A stretch of 64,000 nucleotides of DNA from contig NZ_BCTN01000003.1 in assembly GCF_001571305.1 (NCBI RefSeq), positions 1 through 64,000 on the forward strand. The letters are read 5' to 3'. Positions 1 to 10,309 of the stretch are shown in pieces. The notes below the pieces were generated by a model, which was not told where the DNA came from, did no database searches, and worked only from the letters and a program-made list of their open reading frames with translations. Source of the stretch: Erwinia persicina NBRC 102418 (lineage in GTDB: Bacteria; Pseudomonadota; Gammaproteobacteria; Enterobacterales; Enterobacteriaceae). The translations under genes were made by a program, and so were the position numbers. Within the stretch, counting starts at the first letter, position 1, and each line of letters begins with the position of its first letter.

Positions 1-593
1 CCAGTGCACCGGACGAAATCAACGCGTCGCCTGCCGAACCGCCGGTCGACGCCCGCAAGGCCGCGGTAGAAGCCGCCATCGCCCGCGCTAAAGCGAAGAA
101 AGCGGCGCAGACCAGCGCCAGCGCACCGGACGAAATCAACGCGTCGCCTGCCGAACCGCCGGTCGACGCGCGCAAAGCCGCAGTGGAAGCTGCCATCGCC
201 CGCGCCAAAGCGAAGAAAGCGGCGCAGGCCAGCGCCAGTGCACCAGCCGAATCCGATACATCGCCTGCCGAACCGCCGGTCGACGCCCGCAAGGCCGCAG
301 TGGAAGCTGCCATCGCCCGCGCTAAAGCGAAGAAAGCGGCGCAGGCCAGCGGCAGTGCACCCGACGAATCCGATACGTCGCCTGCCGAACCGCCGGTCGA
401 CGCCCGCAAGGCCGCAGTCGAAGCCGCCATCGCCCGCGCCAAAGCGAAGAAAGCCGCGCAGCGCCGGGAAACCGACGATGATAATGACGAAGCGCCCGCC
501 GCTTCAGACGATGCACGTAAAGCAGCGGTGGCCGCGGCCATTGCGCGCGTAAAAGCGCGTCAATCGCAGCAGCCTTCAGCTCAAGAGGATTAA
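1..593 (+). CDS. rsxC: RsxC C-terminal part (electron transport complex subunit C), 5' end outside window
   Basis: This is the C-terminal tail of RsxC, the membrane-associated NADH/Fe-S subunit of the Rsx (Rnf) complex that keeps SoxR reduced. Only the tail is present, read in the frame starting at base 3. It is an Ala/Lys/Arg-rich, probably helical region built of 39-residue units with the core [21 protein letters not shown] separated by acidic/proline linkers (SAPDE..SPAEPPV). Such repetitive tails are known in enterobacterial RsxC, and the number of units varies. The TAA at 591-593 abuts the ATG of rsxD, and the order rsxC-D-G-E-nth follows, so the identity is firm although the catalytic part is not visible. 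Confidence 0.93.
   Translation, partial: SAPDEINASPAEPPVDARKAAVEAAIARAKAKKAAQTSASAPDEINASPAEPPVDARKAAVEAAIARAKAKKAAQASASAPAESDTSPAEPPVDARKAAVEAAIARAKAKKAAQASGSAPDESDTSPAEPPVDARKAAVEAAIARAKAKKAAQRRETDDDNDEAPAASDDARKAAVAAAIARVKARQSQQPSAQED
45..512 (+). repeat. 117-bp tandem repeat inside rsxC
   Basis: GTCGAC marks the same point of each unit at about 45, 162, 279 and 396, giving an exact 117-bp (39-codon) period. Units differ by a few substitutions, such as ATCAACGCG against TCCGATACG in the linker. A degenerate last unit ([19 protein letters not shown]) follows at about 508-570. The array begins before the window, so total copy number is unknown. The near identity at DNA level suggests recent duplication or gene conversion. 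Confidence 0.93.
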
Positions 594-1655
594 ATGGCTT
601 TTCGTATTGCAAGTTCACCCTACACGCACAACCGCCGCAGTACCGGCACCATTATGCTGCTGGTACTCCTCGCTGCCGTGCCCGGCATGGCTGCTCAGTG
701 GTACTATTTCGGCTGGGGCAACCTGATTCAGGTGCTGATTGCCGCCGTGGCCGCCGTGGGTGCGGAGGCCGCTATCCTGCGGCTGCGTAAGCTACCGCTG
801 GCTGAAACACTGAAGGACAACTCGGCGTTGCTGACCGCCCTGCTGCTGGGCATCAGCATTCCCTCCCTGGCCCCGTGGTGGTTGGTGGTGATCGGCACGC
901 TGTTTGCGGTGATTATTTCAAAACACCTTTACGGCGGCCTGGGGCAGAATCCGTTTAACCCGGCGATGGTCGGGTATGTGGTCCTGCTGATCTCCTTCCC
1001 GGTGCAGATGACCAGCTGGCTGCCGCCAGACAGCTTGCAGGGCATCACGCCCGGCTTCGGCGACACTCTGAGCATGATCTTCCATTTCCATACGCTGGAC
1101 GGTCACACCATGCAGCAGCTGCAGGTAGGCATTGACGGCATCAGCCAGGCGACGCCGCTGGATACCTTCAAAACCGGCCTGCGTGCCGGACACAGCGCAG
1201 AGCAACTGCTGGCCCAGCCTATTTACAGCGGCGTGCTGGCCGGGCTCGGCTGGCAGTGGGTCAACGTGGGTTTTCTGCTGGGCGGGGCCTTCCTGCTAAT
1301 GACGCGCAGTATCCGCTGGCATATTCCGGTCAGCATGCTTGTTTCCCTGGCATTCTGCGCCACGCTGGGCTGGCTGATTTCGCCCCAGAGTTTAGTATCG
1401 CCGGTGATCCACCTGCTTTCCGGGGCAACGATGCTGGGCGCATTCTTTATTGCCACCGATCCGGTGACCGCATCCACCACTAATAAAGGTCGCCTGCTCT
1501 ACGGTGCACTGATTGGCCTGCTGGTCTGGCTGATCCGCAGCTTTGGCGGCTACCCGGATGGCGTGGCGTTTGCCGTGCTGCTGGCTAACATCTGCGTGCC
1601 GTTGATTGACTACTACACGCAGCCGCGCGTCTACGGCCACCGGAAGGATAAATAA
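594..1655 (+). CDS. rsxD: RsxD, membrane subunit of the Rsx/Rnf electron transport complex
   Basis: A 353-aa polytopic inner-membrane protein of the NqrB/RnfD family. Thr187 lies in [12 protein letters not shown], the position where RnfD carries covalently bound FMN in characterised relatives. Other family signatures include [15 protein letters not shown] and the C-terminal [18 protein letters not shown]. The ATG starts directly after the rsxC stop, and the stop overlaps the rsxG start (TAATG), as expected for a translationally coupled operon. The complex is thought to use reduced pyridine nucleotide to re-reduce SoxR and shut off the SoxRS response. Confidence 0.96.
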   Translation: MAFRIASSPYTHNRRSTGTIMLLVLLAAVPGMAAQWYYFGWGNLIQVLIAAVAAVGAEAAILRLRKLPLAETLKDNSALLTALLLGISIPSLAPWWLVVIGTLFAVIISKHLYGGLGQNPFNPAMVGYVVLLISFPVQMTSWLPPDSLQGITPGFGDTLSMIFHFHTLDGHTMQQLQVGIDGISQATPLDTFKTGLRAGHSAEQLLAQPIYSGVLAGLGWQWVNVGFLLGGAFLLMTRSIRWHIPVSMLVSLAFCATLGWLISPQSLVSPVIHLLSGATMLGAFFIATDPVTASTTNKGRLLYGALIGLLVWLIRSFGGYPDGVAFAVLLANICVPLIDYYTQPRVYGHRKDK

Positions 1656-2287
1656 TGCTGGATGCCATTCGTAAAAACGGTGTCACGCTGGCCGTTTTCG
1701 CCGCCATCACTACCGGCCTGACGGCCGTAGTGAATACCGTCACCAAACCGACGATTGCTCATCAGACCGCGCTTCAGCAAAAAGTCCTGCTGGACCAGGT
1801 GGTGCCGCCGGAGCTGTACGATAACGCCATTCAGCAGGAGTGCTACCTGGTCAGCAACCCCGCGCTGGGTAACGGCAGTCCTCACCGCCTCTACCTGGCA
1901 CGTAAAGGGGATAAGCCGGTGGCTGTGGCGATGGAAACGACGGCCCCTGACGGCTATTCGGGAAATATCCAGATGATCGTGGGCGCCAGTTTTACCGGTA
2001 CGGTATACGGCACCCGGGTGGTGGAACACCACGAGACACCCGGCCTGGGCGATAAAATTGATCTGCGTGTTTCTGACTGGATCAACAGCTTCAACGGCAA
2101 ACGGGTCAAAGGCCCTGACGACAGTCAGTTTGCCGTGAAGAAAGACGGCGGCGAGTTTGATCAGTTTACCGGGGCCACCATTACTCCGCGAGCGGTGGTG
2201 AATGCGGTAAAGCGCACAACGCTGTATATTGAAACCTTACCGGGGCAGCTGTCCTCGCTGCCAACCTGTGGAGATGACAATGAGTGA
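1655..2287 (+). CDS. rsxG: RsxG, FMN-binding subunit of the Rsx complex
   Basis: A 210-aa protein with one N-terminal membrane anchor (about residues 8-28) and a periplasmic FMN-binding domain. The TGAT motif at 172-175 ([11 protein letters not shown]) carries the Thr175 that covalently binds FMN in RnfG/NqrC proteins. The ETPGLGDKI stretch is also typical. The start ATG overlaps the last base of the rsxD stop, and the 3' end overlaps rsxE by 8 bases. It passes electrons between RsxD and the other subunits. Confidence 0.95.
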   Translation: MLDAIRKNGVTLAVFAAITTGLTAVVNTVTKPTIAHQTALQQKVLLDQVVPPELYDNAIQQECYLVSNPALGNGSPHRLYLARKGDKPVAVAMETTAPDGYSGNIQMIVGASFTGTVYGTRVVEHHETPGLGDKIDLRVSDWINSFNGKRVKGPDDSQFAVKKDGGEFDQFTGATITPRAVVNAVKRTTLYIETLPGQLSSLPTCGDDNE

Positions 2288-2981
2288 AGCAAAAACCCTG
2301 CTGGTCGGCGGGCTGTGGAAGAATAACTCTGCGCTGGTGCAACTGCTGGGGCTCTGCCCGCTGCTGGCGGTGACGTCTACCGCCACCAATGCCCTGGGTC
2401 TGGGTCTGGCGACCACGCTGGTGCTGACCTGTACTAACAGCGCCATCTCTCTGTCGCGCCGCTGGGTACCGTCTGAAATCCGCATTCCTATTTATGTGAT
2501 GATTATTGCCGCGGTGGTGAGCTGTGTGCAGATGCTGATCAATGCCTATGCCTACGGCCTGTATCAGTCACTCGGCATCTTTATTCCACTGATTGTGACC
2601 AACTGTATCGTGGTGGGCCGCGCAGAGGCGGTGGCATCGAAAAGCAGCGTACCGCTTTCGGCGCTGGACGGCATGGCCATCGGTCTGGGTGCCACCAGCG
2701 TGATGGTGGTGCTGGGGTCGATTCGCGAAATTATTGGCAACGGCACGATATTTAACGGCGCCGATCTGCTGCTTGGCCCCTGGGCGAAAGCCATGCGTAT
2801 TGAAGTGGTTCACTTTGACTCGCCGATGCTGCTGGCCATGCTGCCGCCCGGGGCCTTTATCGGGCTGGGGATGCTGCTGGCGGCCAAATATCTGATTGAT
2901 AATAAAATGAAACAACGTGCCGCCCTGAAAGCCGAAAGAGAGGCGCAGGCGCTACCGGATGGGAAAACAGGTGTACTGTGA
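2280..2981 (+). CDS. rsxE: RsxE, membrane subunit of the Rsx complex
   Basis: A 233-aa integral membrane protein of the NqrD/RnfE family, with [20 protein letters not shown], an [12 protein letters not shown] segment and the [10 protein letters not shown] motif all close to E. coli RsxE. I chose ATG 2280 ([11 protein letters not shown]) because it matches the family N-terminus; it overlaps the end of rsxG by 8 bases, and an ATG two codons earlier is also possible. The TGA stop overlaps the GTG start of nth. NqrD/RnfE proteins, with RsxA, hold an intramembrane Fe-S site in characterised complexes. Confidence 0.95.
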   Translation: MSEAKTLLVGGLWKNNSALVQLLGLCPLLAVTSTATNALGLGLATTLVLTCTNSAISLSRRWVPSEIRIPIYVMIIAAVVSCVQMLINAYAYGLYQSLGIFIPLIVTNCIVVGRAEAVASKSSVPLSALDGMAIGLGATSVMVVLGSIREIIGNGTIFNGADLLLGPWAKAMRIEVVHFDSPMLLAMLPPGAFIGLGMLLAAKYLIDNKMKQRAALKAEREAQALPDGKTGVL

Positions 2982-3613
2982 ATAAGGATAAGCGTCAGGA
3001 GATTTTAACCCGGTTGCGGGACAATAACCCGCATCCCACGACAGAGCTGATGTTCACCTCGCCGTTCGAGCTGTTAATTTCTGTTCTGCTCTCCGCACAG
3101 GCCACAGACGTCAGCGTCAATAAGGCCACGGCAAAGCTTTATCCCGTGGCCAATACCCCTGCGGCCCTTCTTGCGCTGGGTGTGGATGGGCTGAAAACCT
3201 ATATCAAGACCATCGGCCTGTTTAACAGCAAGGCGGAGAACGTGATTAAGACCTGCCGGATTCTGCTGGAGCAGCACGGCGGCGAAGTGCCGGAAAACCG
3301 TGAGGCGCTGGAAGCCCTGCCCGGCGTGGGGCGGAAAACCGCTAACGTGGTGCTGAATACCGCCTTTGGCTGGCCGACTATCGCCGTTGACACGCATATT
3401 TTTCGCGTCTGCAACCGTACCCGTTTTGCCCCGGGTAAGAACGTGGAGCAGGTGGAGGAAAAACTGCTTAAAGTGGTGCCAAAAGAGTTCAAAGTTGACT
3501 GTCACCACTGGTTTATCCTGCACGGGCGCTACACCTGTATTGCACGTAAACCGCGCTGTGGCTCCTGCCTGATTGAAGATTTATGCGAATATGATGCTAA
3601 AGTAGAGGAGTAG
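2978..3613 (+). CDS. nth: Endonuclease III (DNA glycosylase/AP lyase)
   Basis: A 211-aa base-excision repair enzyme that removes oxidised pyrimidines and cuts AP sites. The helix-hairpin-helix [12 protein letters not shown] holds the catalytic Lys120, and [10 protein letters not shown] holds Asp138, both at the E. coli positions. The C-terminal C-X6-C-X2-C-X5-C motif ([19 protein letters not shown]) binds a [4Fe-4S] cluster. The GTG start overlaps the rsxE stop (GTGA), so nth is probably translated from the rsx operon message, as in E. coli. In E. coli dtpA comes next; here another module intervenes. Confidence 0.97.
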   Translation: MNKDKRQEILTRLRDNNPHPTTELMFTSPFELLISVLLSAQATDVSVNKATAKLYPVANTPAALLALGVDGLKTYIKTIGLFNSKAENVIKTCRILLEQHGGEVPENREALEALPGVGRKTANVVLNTAFGWPTIAVDTHIFRVCNRTRFAPGKNVEQVEEKLLKVVPKEFKVDCHHWFILHGRYTCIARKPRCGSCLIEDLCEYDAKVEE

Positions 3614-3707
3614 GCGCTAAGACATACCTGCACAAGCCCTTAAAAAAATACTTTTATCCTCTTTATGACGGCACGTCGCGGTCATTATTCAGAATAGAGA
3701 GTTTGCT

Positions 3708-4343
3708 ATGCAACATATTATTGAAGGTTTTCTTAACTTCCAGAAAGACATTTTCCCACACCAGAAAGAGTTATTCCGCAGCCTTGCGTCAAGTCAGAAT
3801 CCTAAAGCGTTGTTCATCTCCTGCTCCGACAGCCGTCTGGTGCCAGAACTGGTGACCCAGCAGGATCCGGGACAGCTCTTCGTGATCCGTAATGCCGGTA
3901 ACATCGTTCCTTCCTTTGGCCCTGAGCCTGGCGGCGTTTCCGCCACCATCGAATACGCCGTGGTAGCACTGGGTGTGACGGATATTGTGATTTGCGGCCA
4001 CTCTAACTGTGGCGCGATGAAGGCGATTGCCACCTGCCAGTGCCTCGATCCCATGCCTGCCGTGGCTCACTGGCTGCACTATGCCGATGCCGCAAAAGCC
4101 GTGGTCGATAAAAAGACCTACAGCAGCGAAGAGGAAAAAGTGAATGCGATGGTGCAGGAGAATGTCATTGCGCAGTTGAACAACATCAAGACCCACCCTT
4201 CCGTCGCCGTGGGCCTGCGTAACAATGCGCTGCGGCTTCATGGCTGGGTGTACGACATTGAAAGCGGGGCTATCCGGGCGCTGGATAAAGACAGTAAAGA
4301 GTTTGTGCTGTTGTCAGAAAATCCAAACGTCTGCTTCGAATAA
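3708..4343 (+). CDS. Beta-class carbonic anhydrase, CynT-like
   Basis: A 211-aa cytoplasmic zinc enzyme that interconverts CO2 and bicarbonate. Zinc ligands are visible in [11 protein letters not shown] (Cys and Asp) and [10 protein letters not shown] (His and Cys). The whole chain, including [18 protein letters not shown] and [11 protein letters not shown], is closer to E. coli CynT than to Can. There is no cyanase or cynR beside it, so it is not a cyn operon here, and housekeeping bicarbonate supply is equally possible. It has its own 94-bp upstream gap after nth and converges on betA, with two hairpins between. It is absent from this position in E. coli. Confidence 0.93.
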   Translation: MQHIIEGFLNFQKDIFPHQKELFRSLASSQNPKALFISCSDSRLVPELVTQQDPGQLFVIRNAGNIVPSFGPEPGGVSATIEYAVVALGVTDIVICGHSNCGAMKAIATCQCLDPMPAVAHWLHYADAAKAVVDKKTYSSEEEKVNAMVQENVIAQLNNIKTHPSVAVGLRNNALRLHGWVYDIESGAIRALDKDSKEFVLLSENPNVCFE

Positions 4344-4355
4344 TTCTGCCATTAC

Positions 4356-4429
4356 GGGGCGACCAAAAAAACCGGTCGCCCCGACGTAACAGGAAATGGC
4401 ACGGGCTGACCTGACGTTCCGGTCAGCCC
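4356..4429. terminator. Two hairpins between carbonic anhydrase and betA
   Basis: Two 9-bp perfect stems lie in the convergent gap: GGGGCGACC (4356-4364) with GGTCGCCCC (4374-4382), and GGGCTGACC (4403-4411) with GGTCAGCCC (4421-4429). Neither has a clear U-tract on either strand, so termination efficiency is uncertain. Placement between converging genes supports a terminator or mRNA-end role. Confidence 0.55.
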
Positions 4430-4437
4430 GCCTGTCA

Positions 4438-6084
4438 TTAACGAGGTAACTGATAATACGCTGCTTCTGACAGTGGCAGCGGGGCTTTGCCACGGATCGC
4501 GTCAGAAATTTTCTCGGCAATCATCACCGTCGGAGCATTCAGGTTACCGGTGGTGATCTGCGGCATAATGGACGCATCCACCACGCGAAGATGGTGCATC
4601 CCATGGACACGCCCTTCTGCATCAACAACGGCCATCTCATCCGTCCCCATGGCACAGCTGCCGCACGGGTGATAGGCAGTTTCCGCATGTTCACGGATAA
4701 ACGCATCAATCTCTTCATCGCTCTGCACGTTAATACCCGGCTGTAGCTCCTCACCGCAGTATTCTGCCAGCGCAGGCTGACGCATAATTTCACGTGTCAG
4801 ACGCACCGCATTACGGAACTCTACCCAGTCGCGCTCTTCAGACATATAGTTGAAGAAGATTGACGGCGCCGCGTACGGGTGTTTAGAGGTCAGCTTGATG
4901 CGGCCCCGGCTCATCGAGCGCATGGGCCCCACGTGTGCCTGGAAACCGTGCTGTTTCACCGGGCTGCTGCCGTTGTAGTTGATTGCTACAGGCAGGAAGT
5001 GATATTGCAAATCCGGCCAGTCGGGCTGGTCATCGCTACGGATAAATCCGCCCGCTTCAAACTGATTGCTGGCACCCACGCCGGTTCCGTTAAACAGCCA
5101 CTCGGCACCGATCGCCGGCTGGTTCCACCACTGCAGGGCCGGATACAGACTGACCGGCTTCTTACAACCGTACTGCATATACACTTCCAGATGATCCTGC
5201 AGGTTACGGCCGACGCCCGGCAGCGCGTGAACGACATCAATATCCAGCTCGCGCAGCCACTCTTCCGGGCCCACGCCGGAGCGTTGCAGGATCTGCGGAG
5301 AGTTGATGGCACCGGCGCACAGCAGCACTTCCCGGCGCGCCTGAGCCTCTTCCTGCCGGCCGTTGCGCAGCCAGGTGACCCCGGTGGCGGTTTTACCCTC
5401 AAACAGGATGCGGTCGGTCTGTGCGTGGGTGACGATAGTCAGGTTCTGACGCTGCTTCGCCACATCCAGATAGCCGCGTGCGGTGCTGGAACGGCGGCCT
5501 TTCGCCGTCACCGTCCGATCCATCGGGCCAAAACCGTCCTGGCGGTAGCCGTTCAGGTCGTCGGTTTCATGGTGTCCGGCCTGCTTCGCCGCATCAATGA
5601 ACGCCCGATACAGCGGATTATTTCCCGCTTTCGGGGTGGTCACGCTGAGATAGCCTTCTCCCCCGTGCCAGTCGTTTTCGCCAATGTCCCGTTTTTCCGC
5701 ACGACGGAAATACGGCAGGCAGTTCAGATAGGACCAGTTTTCCAGACCCGGCTTACTGGCCCAGTTATCGTAGTCCATCGCATTACCGCGAATGTAGCAC
5801 ATGCCGTTGATCAGCGAAGAACCGCCCAGCCCTTTACCGCGACCACACTCCATGCGGCGGTTGTCCATGTGCGGTTCAGGATCGGTTTCAAATGCCCAGT
5901 TATAGCGTTTACCCTGGAGTGGATAAGCCAAAGCGGCTGGCATTTGGGTACGGAAGTCCCAGCGGTGATCTTTACCGCCTGCTTCCAGTAACAGTACCGA
6001 TACGTCAGCATCCTCAGTCAGTCGGGTTGCCAGCACGTTGCCTGCGGAACCCGCCCCAATAATGATATAGTCAAATTTCTGCAT
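4438..6084 (-). CDS. betA: Choline dehydrogenase
   Basis: A 548-aa FAD-dependent GMC oxidoreductase that oxidises choline to betaine aldehyde for osmoprotection; E. coli BetA is 556 aa. The N-terminal dinucleotide fold is [18 protein letters not shown]. The family signature [19 protein letters not shown] and the C-terminal HPCGSCAMG and [15 protein letters not shown] motifs, which include the active-site His, are intact. A strong GGAGG precedes ATG 6084. It is the last gene of betI-betB-betA, 45 bp after betB. The 370-aa open frame on the opposite strand is a codon-usage shadow. Confidence 0.96.
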   Translation of the reverse strand: MQKFDYIIIGAGSAGNVLATRLTEDADVSVLLLEAGGKDHRWDFRTQMPAALAYPLQGKRYNWAFETDPEPHMDNRRMECGRGKGLGGSSLINGMCYIRGNAMDYDNWASKPGLENWSYLNCLPYFRRAEKRDIGENDWHGGEGYLSVTTPKAGNNPLYRAFIDAAKQAGHHETDDLNGYRQDGFGPMDRTVTAKGRRSSTARGYLDVAKQRQNLTIVTHAQTDRILFEGKTATGVTWLRNGRQEEAQARREVLLCAGAINSPQILQRSGVGPEEWLRELDIDVVHALPGVGRNLQDHLEVYMQYGCKKPVSLYPALQWWNQPAIGAEWLFNGTGVGASNQFEAGGFIRSDDQPDWPDLQYHFLPVAINYNGSSPVKQHGFQAHVGPMRSMSRGRIKLTSKHPYAAPSIFFNYMSEERDWVEFRNAVRLTREIMRQPALAEYCGEELQPGINVQSDEEIDAFIREHAETAYHPCGSCAMGTDEMAVVDAEGRVHGMHHLRVVDASIMPQITTGNLNAPTVMIAEKISDAIRGKAPLPLSEAAYYQLPR

Positions 6085-6129
6085 TAAACCTCCGGAAAAC
6101 GGCCGCGACGCAAACGCCGCGGCGAAAAA

Positions 6130-7596
6130 TCAGAATGCGGATGGATAGTCGCCCATCTCAATCAGAACAGATTTTGTTCGGGTATAGTGATGCAGTGTTT
6201 CCAGGCCATTTTCCCGACCGACACCGGACTGCTTATAGCCACCAACCGGCATCGGTGCCGGTGATTCACCCCAGCTGTTGACCCAGCAGATCCCGGCTTC
6301 GAGTTGATGGATCACCCGATGTGCGCGGTTCAGTGAGGTCGTGAATACGCCGGCAGCCAGGCCATACTCGGTATCATTGGCGCGACGGATCACTTCCTCT
6401 TCATCGTCGAATGCCAGGATACTCATCACCGGACCAAAAATCTCTTCCCGCACGATACGCATGTCGTCGGTGCAGTCGGTGAACACCGTTGGCTCAACGT
6501 AGCAACCTTTCGCCAGTGGGCCTTCGGTGATGCGTGAACCGCCAGCCAGCAGGCGCGCGCCTTCCTGCTTACCCACTTCCAGGTAAGAGACGACTTTCTG
6601 GCAATGCTCTTCACTGACCAGCGGGCCAAAGTTCACCGCCGGGTCAGTCGGATCGCCACAGTGAATGCCCGCCATTTTTTCCTGCAGGCGCTGTTCAAAG
6701 GCCGGCAGTAGCGAACGCTGCACAAAAACGCGCGTACCGTTGGTACACACCTGGCCGCTGCTGTAGAAGTTCGCCATCATCGCACCATCGACCGCGCGTT
6801 CCAGCTCGGCATCGTCAAACACCACCAGCGGGGACTTACCCCCCAGTTCCATGGTCACAGACTTCAGGTTCGCCAGGGCCGCATCGGCCATCACGCGCTT
6901 ACCGGTGTTCACTTCCCCGGTGAAGGAGACTTTAGCAATGCCGCTGTGCTGGCTCAGGCCCTGACCGACGGCCCCTGCGCCCTGCACCACGTTAAATACG
7001 CCATCCGGCAGGCCTGCCTCAGTAAAGATTTTAGCCAGTTCCAGCACGCTCAACGGCGTCACTTCACTCGGCTTAAAGATCATCGCGTTACCTGTCGCCA
7101 GCGCCGGAGCACTTTTCCACATCGCAATCTGGATCGGATAGTTCCAGGCGCCGATGCCCGCGCAGACGCCCAGCGGTTCGCGACGGGTGTAAACCAGCGC
7201 GGTATCACGCAGTGGAATTGACTCCCCTTCAACGGCGACGGCCAGACCGGCGTAATACTCCAGCACGTCGGCCCCGGTGACGATATCGACCACAGAGGTT
7301 TCACTGATGGGTTTACCCGTGTCCGCCGTTTCCAGCTCTGCCAGCGCCTGGTTGCGCTCACGCAGCAGGGCAACCGCTTTCAGTAATACGCGGCTGCGCT
7401 CTACCGGCGTATAGCTGCGCCAGATGCGCTGGCCGGCCTGGGCAGAGGCGACGGCGTCATCAATATCCTGTGGGCTGGCAGCGGTGATTTCAGCCAGCAC
7501 GTCGCCGTTGGCAGGATTGACGGTGGTGAACAGTTCGCCATTACCCGGCACTTCGCGTCCGTTGATGTATAAACCGTGGCGTTTCATATCGGCCAT
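6130..7596 (-). CDS. betB: Betaine aldehyde dehydrogenase
   Basis: A 488-aa NAD(P)-dependent aldehyde dehydrogenase that converts betaine aldehyde to glycine betaine. Catalytic Glu is in [12 protein letters not shown] and catalytic Cys in [32 protein letters not shown] is characteristic of BetB. The frame stays open upstream to 7719, but ATG 7596 ([13 protein letters not shown]) matches the family N-terminus, has GGAGG just before it, and lies 11 bases after the betI stop. The longer version would overlap betI by 41 codons and is rejected. Confidence 0.96.
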   Translation of the reverse strand: MADMKRHGLYINGREVPGNGELFTTVNPANGDVLAEITAASPQDIDDAVASAQAGQRIWRSYTPVERSRVLLKAVALLRERNQALAELETADTGKPISETSVVDIVTGADVLEYYAGLAVAVEGESIPLRDTALVYTRREPLGVCAGIGAWNYPIQIAMWKSAPALATGNAMIFKPSEVTPLSVLELAKIFTEAGLPDGVFNVVQGAGAVGQGLSQHSGIAKVSFTGEVNTGKRVMADAALANLKSVTMELGGKSPLVVFDDAELERAVDGAMMANFYSSGQVCTNGTRVFVQRSLLPAFEQRLQEKMAGIHCGDPTDPAVNFGPLVSEEHCQKVVSYLEVGKQEGARLLAGGSRITEGPLAKGCYVEPTVFTDCTDDMRIVREEIFGPVMSILAFDDEEEVIRRANDTEYGLAAGVFTTSLNRAHRVIHQLEAGICWVNSWGESPAPMPVGGYKQSGVGRENGLETLHHYTRTKSVLIEMGDYPSAF

Positions 7597-7607
7597 GTCT
7601 CCTCCTT

Positions 7608-8207
7608 TCAGGGGGTGGGTGCGCTGTTCAGCCACAGCGCAAGATTTTGATAACAAAGCGTGCGGGCCTGCTCCAGGCCCTGTTCCATCGGCTGCGGGGC
7701 CAGCGTCATACGCAGCCACACGCCATCGATCACTGCCGCAAGGCTTGCGCCGGCGGCACGGGCCTGATGCTCAGGCAGAACACGACGGAAATGCACCGTC
7801 AGATTGGAATAAAGGCGGCGGTCATTCATCCGCTGCAGGCGGTGCAGATTAGGCTGATGCAGGCTGTTAGCCCAGAATACCAGCCAGGTTTTCAACACCG
7901 GTGCGGCTATCTGCGTGACATCAAAATTCGCATCGATGATAGCCCGGATTTGTGCAGCCGGATCAGGCGTCGCTTTATGCCGGTGATGCTCTAATGCTAC
8001 ATAGAGATCGGACATAATCTGGCGCATACAGGCATCAAGCAGACCGTGTTTATCACCAAAATAGTGACTGACGATCCCGGTGGAGACGCCGGCCTCTTTC
8101 GCTATCACGGCCAGACTGGCCTCTGCCAGCCCAACCCGGTCAATCACGGTCAGCGTTGCGTTAATCAGCTGCGCCTGACGAATTGCCTTCATTCCTATTT
8201 TTGGCAT
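7608..8207 (-). CDS. betI: BetI, TetR-family choline-responsive repressor
   Basis: A 199-aa TetR-family repressor of the bet genes. It opens [19 protein letters not shown], almost the same as E. coli BetI, followed by the helix-turn-helix [18 protein letters not shown]. The C-terminal ligand domain keeps [15 protein letters not shown]. It is first in betIBA, and choline normally relieves its repression. The choline transporter gene betT, usually divergent from betI, is not here; the neighbour across the 557-bp gap is dtpA. Confidence 0.95.
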   Translation of the reverse strand: MPKIGMKAIRQAQLINATLTVIDRVGLAEASLAVIAKEAGVSTGIVSHYFGDKHGLLDACMRQIMSDLYVALEHHRHKATPDPAAQIRAIIDANFDVTQIAAPVLKTWLVFWANSLHQPNLHRLQRMNDRRLYSNLTVHFRRVLPEHQARAAGASLAAVIDGVWLRMTLAPQPMEQGLEQARTLCYQNLALWLNSAPTP

Positions 8208-8256
8208 CGCTTCATTGGTTTTAACTATTGAATGAGACCTAGTGTAGTGTTTTTAT

Positions 8257-8270
8257 ATTGAACGTTCAAT
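8257..8270. promoter_or_regulatory. Probable BetI operator
   Basis: ATTGAACGTTCAAT is a perfect 14-bp palindrome, 50 bp upstream of the betI start and followed by a partial repeat (CAAT). TetR-type operators have this form, and BetI sites in the E. coli betT-betIBA gap contain a TTGAACGTTCAA-like core. The placement fits autorepression of betIBA. The match to the E. coli site is from memory. Confidence 0.7.
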
Positions 8271-8324
8271 CAATAAAAAAAATAAGACGCTAAAATGGTT
8301 CATTTACAACGAGAATTATCATTC

Positions 8325-8348
8325 TTTATGTGATTTTAATCACATAAA
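8325..8348. promoter_or_regulatory. crp site: Perfect-consensus CRP-type site
   Basis: TGTGATTTTAATCACA (8329-8344) matches the CRP consensus TGTGA-N6-TCACA exactly, and the dyad extends to 11-bp arms (8325-8335 and 8338-8348). It lies about 120 bp from betI and 420 bp from dtpA, so either promoter could be controlled. No other CRP-type site of this quality was noticed in the window. Confidence 0.75.
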
Positions 8349-8764
8349 GCGCTTTTATCTGCATTCACTGCGTCTGCGCCCGGGTAATAACCTGATAAAT
8401 CACTCTATTTTTTTATAAAAGCAGCCCATGCAACTAACAATTCACCAAAAAGCAGAATTTATAATCGCACCGCAATGAGTCAGGACGATCCTCCTCATTC
8501 CGTGCAAATTCACCACAATGTTAAATATATTCATCTGCTAAAAAAGCAAAAAATAGCATCTATCACTATAAGTTTAGCAAAACCCTGCTATTAAGGCTGT
8601 TATTTTCACCGACAGCGATATTGAAAAAATGCTTGCCTCAGCGCCAACAATCAGCTAAATTATTCGGCGTTTTTCCCTTTCTTATAACTATAAGGTGAGC
8701 GCACGTCCCGCGTTACACCGACTTATTTCCTGTCTCGAAACAGGTCCTGAATTCAGAGGTACTA

Positions 8765-10258
8765 GTGTCAACTGCAAACAAAAAACCTGAGGCTGCAAGC
8801 CTCAACGCGTTTAAGCAACCGCGGTCGTTTTATCTGATCTTCTCCATTGAGTTATGGGAGCGTTTCGGTTACTACGGTCTGCAGGGAATTATGGCCGTCT
8901 ACCTGGTGAAAATGCTGGGGATGTCCGAAGCGCAGTCGATCACCCTGTTCGCCTCGTTCAGCGCACTGGTCTATGGTCTGGTGGCCGTCGGGGGCTGGCT
9001 GGGTGATAAGGTGCTGGGCACGAAGCGCGTTATCGTACTGGGTACCCTGGTGCTGGCGCTGGGTTATGCCCTGGTGGCCTGGTCGGGTCATGATGTCAGT
9101 CTGGTCTACATCGGTATGGCCACGATTGCGGTCGGTAACGGCCTGTTCAAGGCGAACCCGTCTTCTCTGCTGTCGACCTGTTACGATAAAGATGACCCTC
9201 GCCTTGATGGTGCATTTACCATGTACTATATGGCGATCAATATCGGTTCCTTCTTCTCGATGCTGGCCACGCCATGGCTGGCGGCAGAGTTTGGCTGGAG
9301 CACCGCTTTTGCGCTGTCGTTCGTCGGGATGCTGATCACCCTGGTGAACTTTATGTTCTTCCGCAAATGGGTTAAAAATCACGGTTCTAAAGCGGACTTT
9401 GCCCCGCTGAATATTGGCAAGCTGCTGGCAACGCTGGCCGGGATTGTGGTGATGATTACCCTGGCGACCTGGCTGCTGCACAATCAGGACATTGCCCGTC
9501 TGGTGCTGGCGGTGATCGCTATCGGTATCGTGCTGGTGTTTGCCAAAGAAACGTTTGCCCTGCACGGCCACGCACGCCGTAAGATGATTGTGGCCTTTGT
9601 GCTGATGGTGCAGGCGATTGTATTCTTCGTGCTGTATATGCAAATGCCTACGTCGCTGAACTTCTTCGCCATCCGTAACGTTGAGCACACTATTCTGGGT
9701 ATTACCTTCCAGCCCGAGCAGTTCCAGGCCCTTAACCCATTCTGGATTATGATTTTCAGCCCGCTGCTGGCGGCGCTGTATAACAAAATGGGTGACCGCA
9801 TGCCAATGCCACATAAATTTGCGCTGGGCATGCTGCTGTGCTCTGGTGCCTTCCTCGTGTTGCCGTTGGGGGCGTCACTGGCTAATCAGATGGGTATCGT
9901 GTCGGTCAGCTGGCTGATCCTCAGCTACGCGCTGCAGAGCGTGGGAGAGCTGATGATTTCCGGGCTTGGCCTGGCCATGGTGGCCCAGCTGGTTCCTCAG
10001 CGTCTGATGGGCTTTATTATGGGCTCATGGTTCCTCACCACTGCAGGTGCTGCGATGGTGGCCGGTAAGGTGGCGAACCTGATGGCCGTTCCGGAAAACA
10101 TTACCGATCCGCTGCAGTCCCTGCACGTTTATGGTGACGTCTTCCTGAAAATTGGTATTGTCACCGGCGTGATCGCCGTGCTGATGATGCTGACCGCACC
10201 GATGCTGAACCGGATGACGCAGGGCGAAGCCGCTGCGCCAGAGAAAGCCAGCGTCTGA
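8765..10258 (+). CDS. dtpA: Dipeptide/tripeptide:proton symporter DtpA
   Basis: A 497-aa inner-membrane POT/PTR-family transporter (E. coli DtpA 500 aa) that imports di- and tripeptides with protons. The proton-coupling ExxER motif is in [10 protein letters not shown] near the N-terminus, and [17 protein letters not shown] plus [10 protein letters not shown] are family signatures. It starts with GTG ([19 protein letters not shown]), as in E. coli, with AGAGG upstream. It is monocistronic with a strong terminator after it. Confidence 0.96.
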   Translation: MSTANKKPEAASLNAFKQPRSFYLIFSIELWERFGYYGLQGIMAVYLVKMLGMSEAQSITLFASFSALVYGLVAVGGWLGDKVLGTKRVIVLGTLVLALGYALVAWSGHDVSLVYIGMATIAVGNGLFKANPSSLLSTCYDKDDPRLDGAFTMYYMAINIGSFFSMLATPWLAAEFGWSTAFALSFVGMLITLVNFMFFRKWVKNHGSKADFAPLNIGKLLATLAGIVVMITLATWLLHNQDIARLVLAVIAIGIVLVFAKETFALHGHARRKMIVAFVLMVQAIVFFVLYMQMPTSLNFFAIRNVEHTILGITFQPEQFQALNPFWIMIFSPLLAALYNKMGDRMPMPHKFALGMLLCSGAFLVLPLGASLANQMGIVSVSWLILSYALQSVGELMISGLGLAMVAQLVPQRLMGFIMGSWFLTTAGAAMVAGKVANLMAVPENITDPLQSLHVYGDVFLKIGIVTGVIAVLMMLTAPMLNRMTQGEAAAPEKASV

Positions 10259-10281
10259 CCACTGCGGGCAGAATGAAAAAA

Positions 10282-10308
10282 GGGCGACAGTGATGTCGCC
10301 CTTTTTTT
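10282..10308 (+). terminator. Rho-independent terminator of dtpA
   Basis: GGGCGACA (10282-10289), a GTGA loop, TGTCGCCC (10294-10301), then seven T residues. An A-run on the left side may let it also serve the minus-strand gene ending at 10310. Confidence 0.9.
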
Positions 10309-10309
10309 A

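Larger units (their letters stand above)
8208..8764. other. 557-bp divergent intergenic region betI/dtpA
   Basis: An AT-rich gap with no convincing reading frame. It holds the BetI-type palindrome and the CRP-type site near betI. A TATAAC hexamer at 8683-8688 could be a -10 for dtpA, though its -35 is poor. GAGAATTATCATTC near 8311 is a weak Fur-like dyad that I do not call. The length suggests several regulators, and dtpA in E. coli is under OmpR control. Confidence 0.6.

Noticed and set aside
4879..5991. 370-codon open frame on the plus strand
   Set aside because: It lies wholly inside betA on the other strand, has no ribosome site and no protein-like family motif. It is a codon-usage shadow of a GC-rich gene.
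7597..7719. N-terminal extension of betB
   Set aside because: It overlaps betI and does not match the BetB N-terminus; GGAGG stands directly before ATG 7596.
8311..8326. Fur-like GAGAATTATCATTC near betI
   Set aside because: The match to the Fur consensus is poor compared with the two clear Fur boxes in this window.
8852..9814. 320-codon open frame on the minus strand
   Set aside because: Antisense to dtpA and His/Gln-rich, as expected from complementary codons of a membrane protein.
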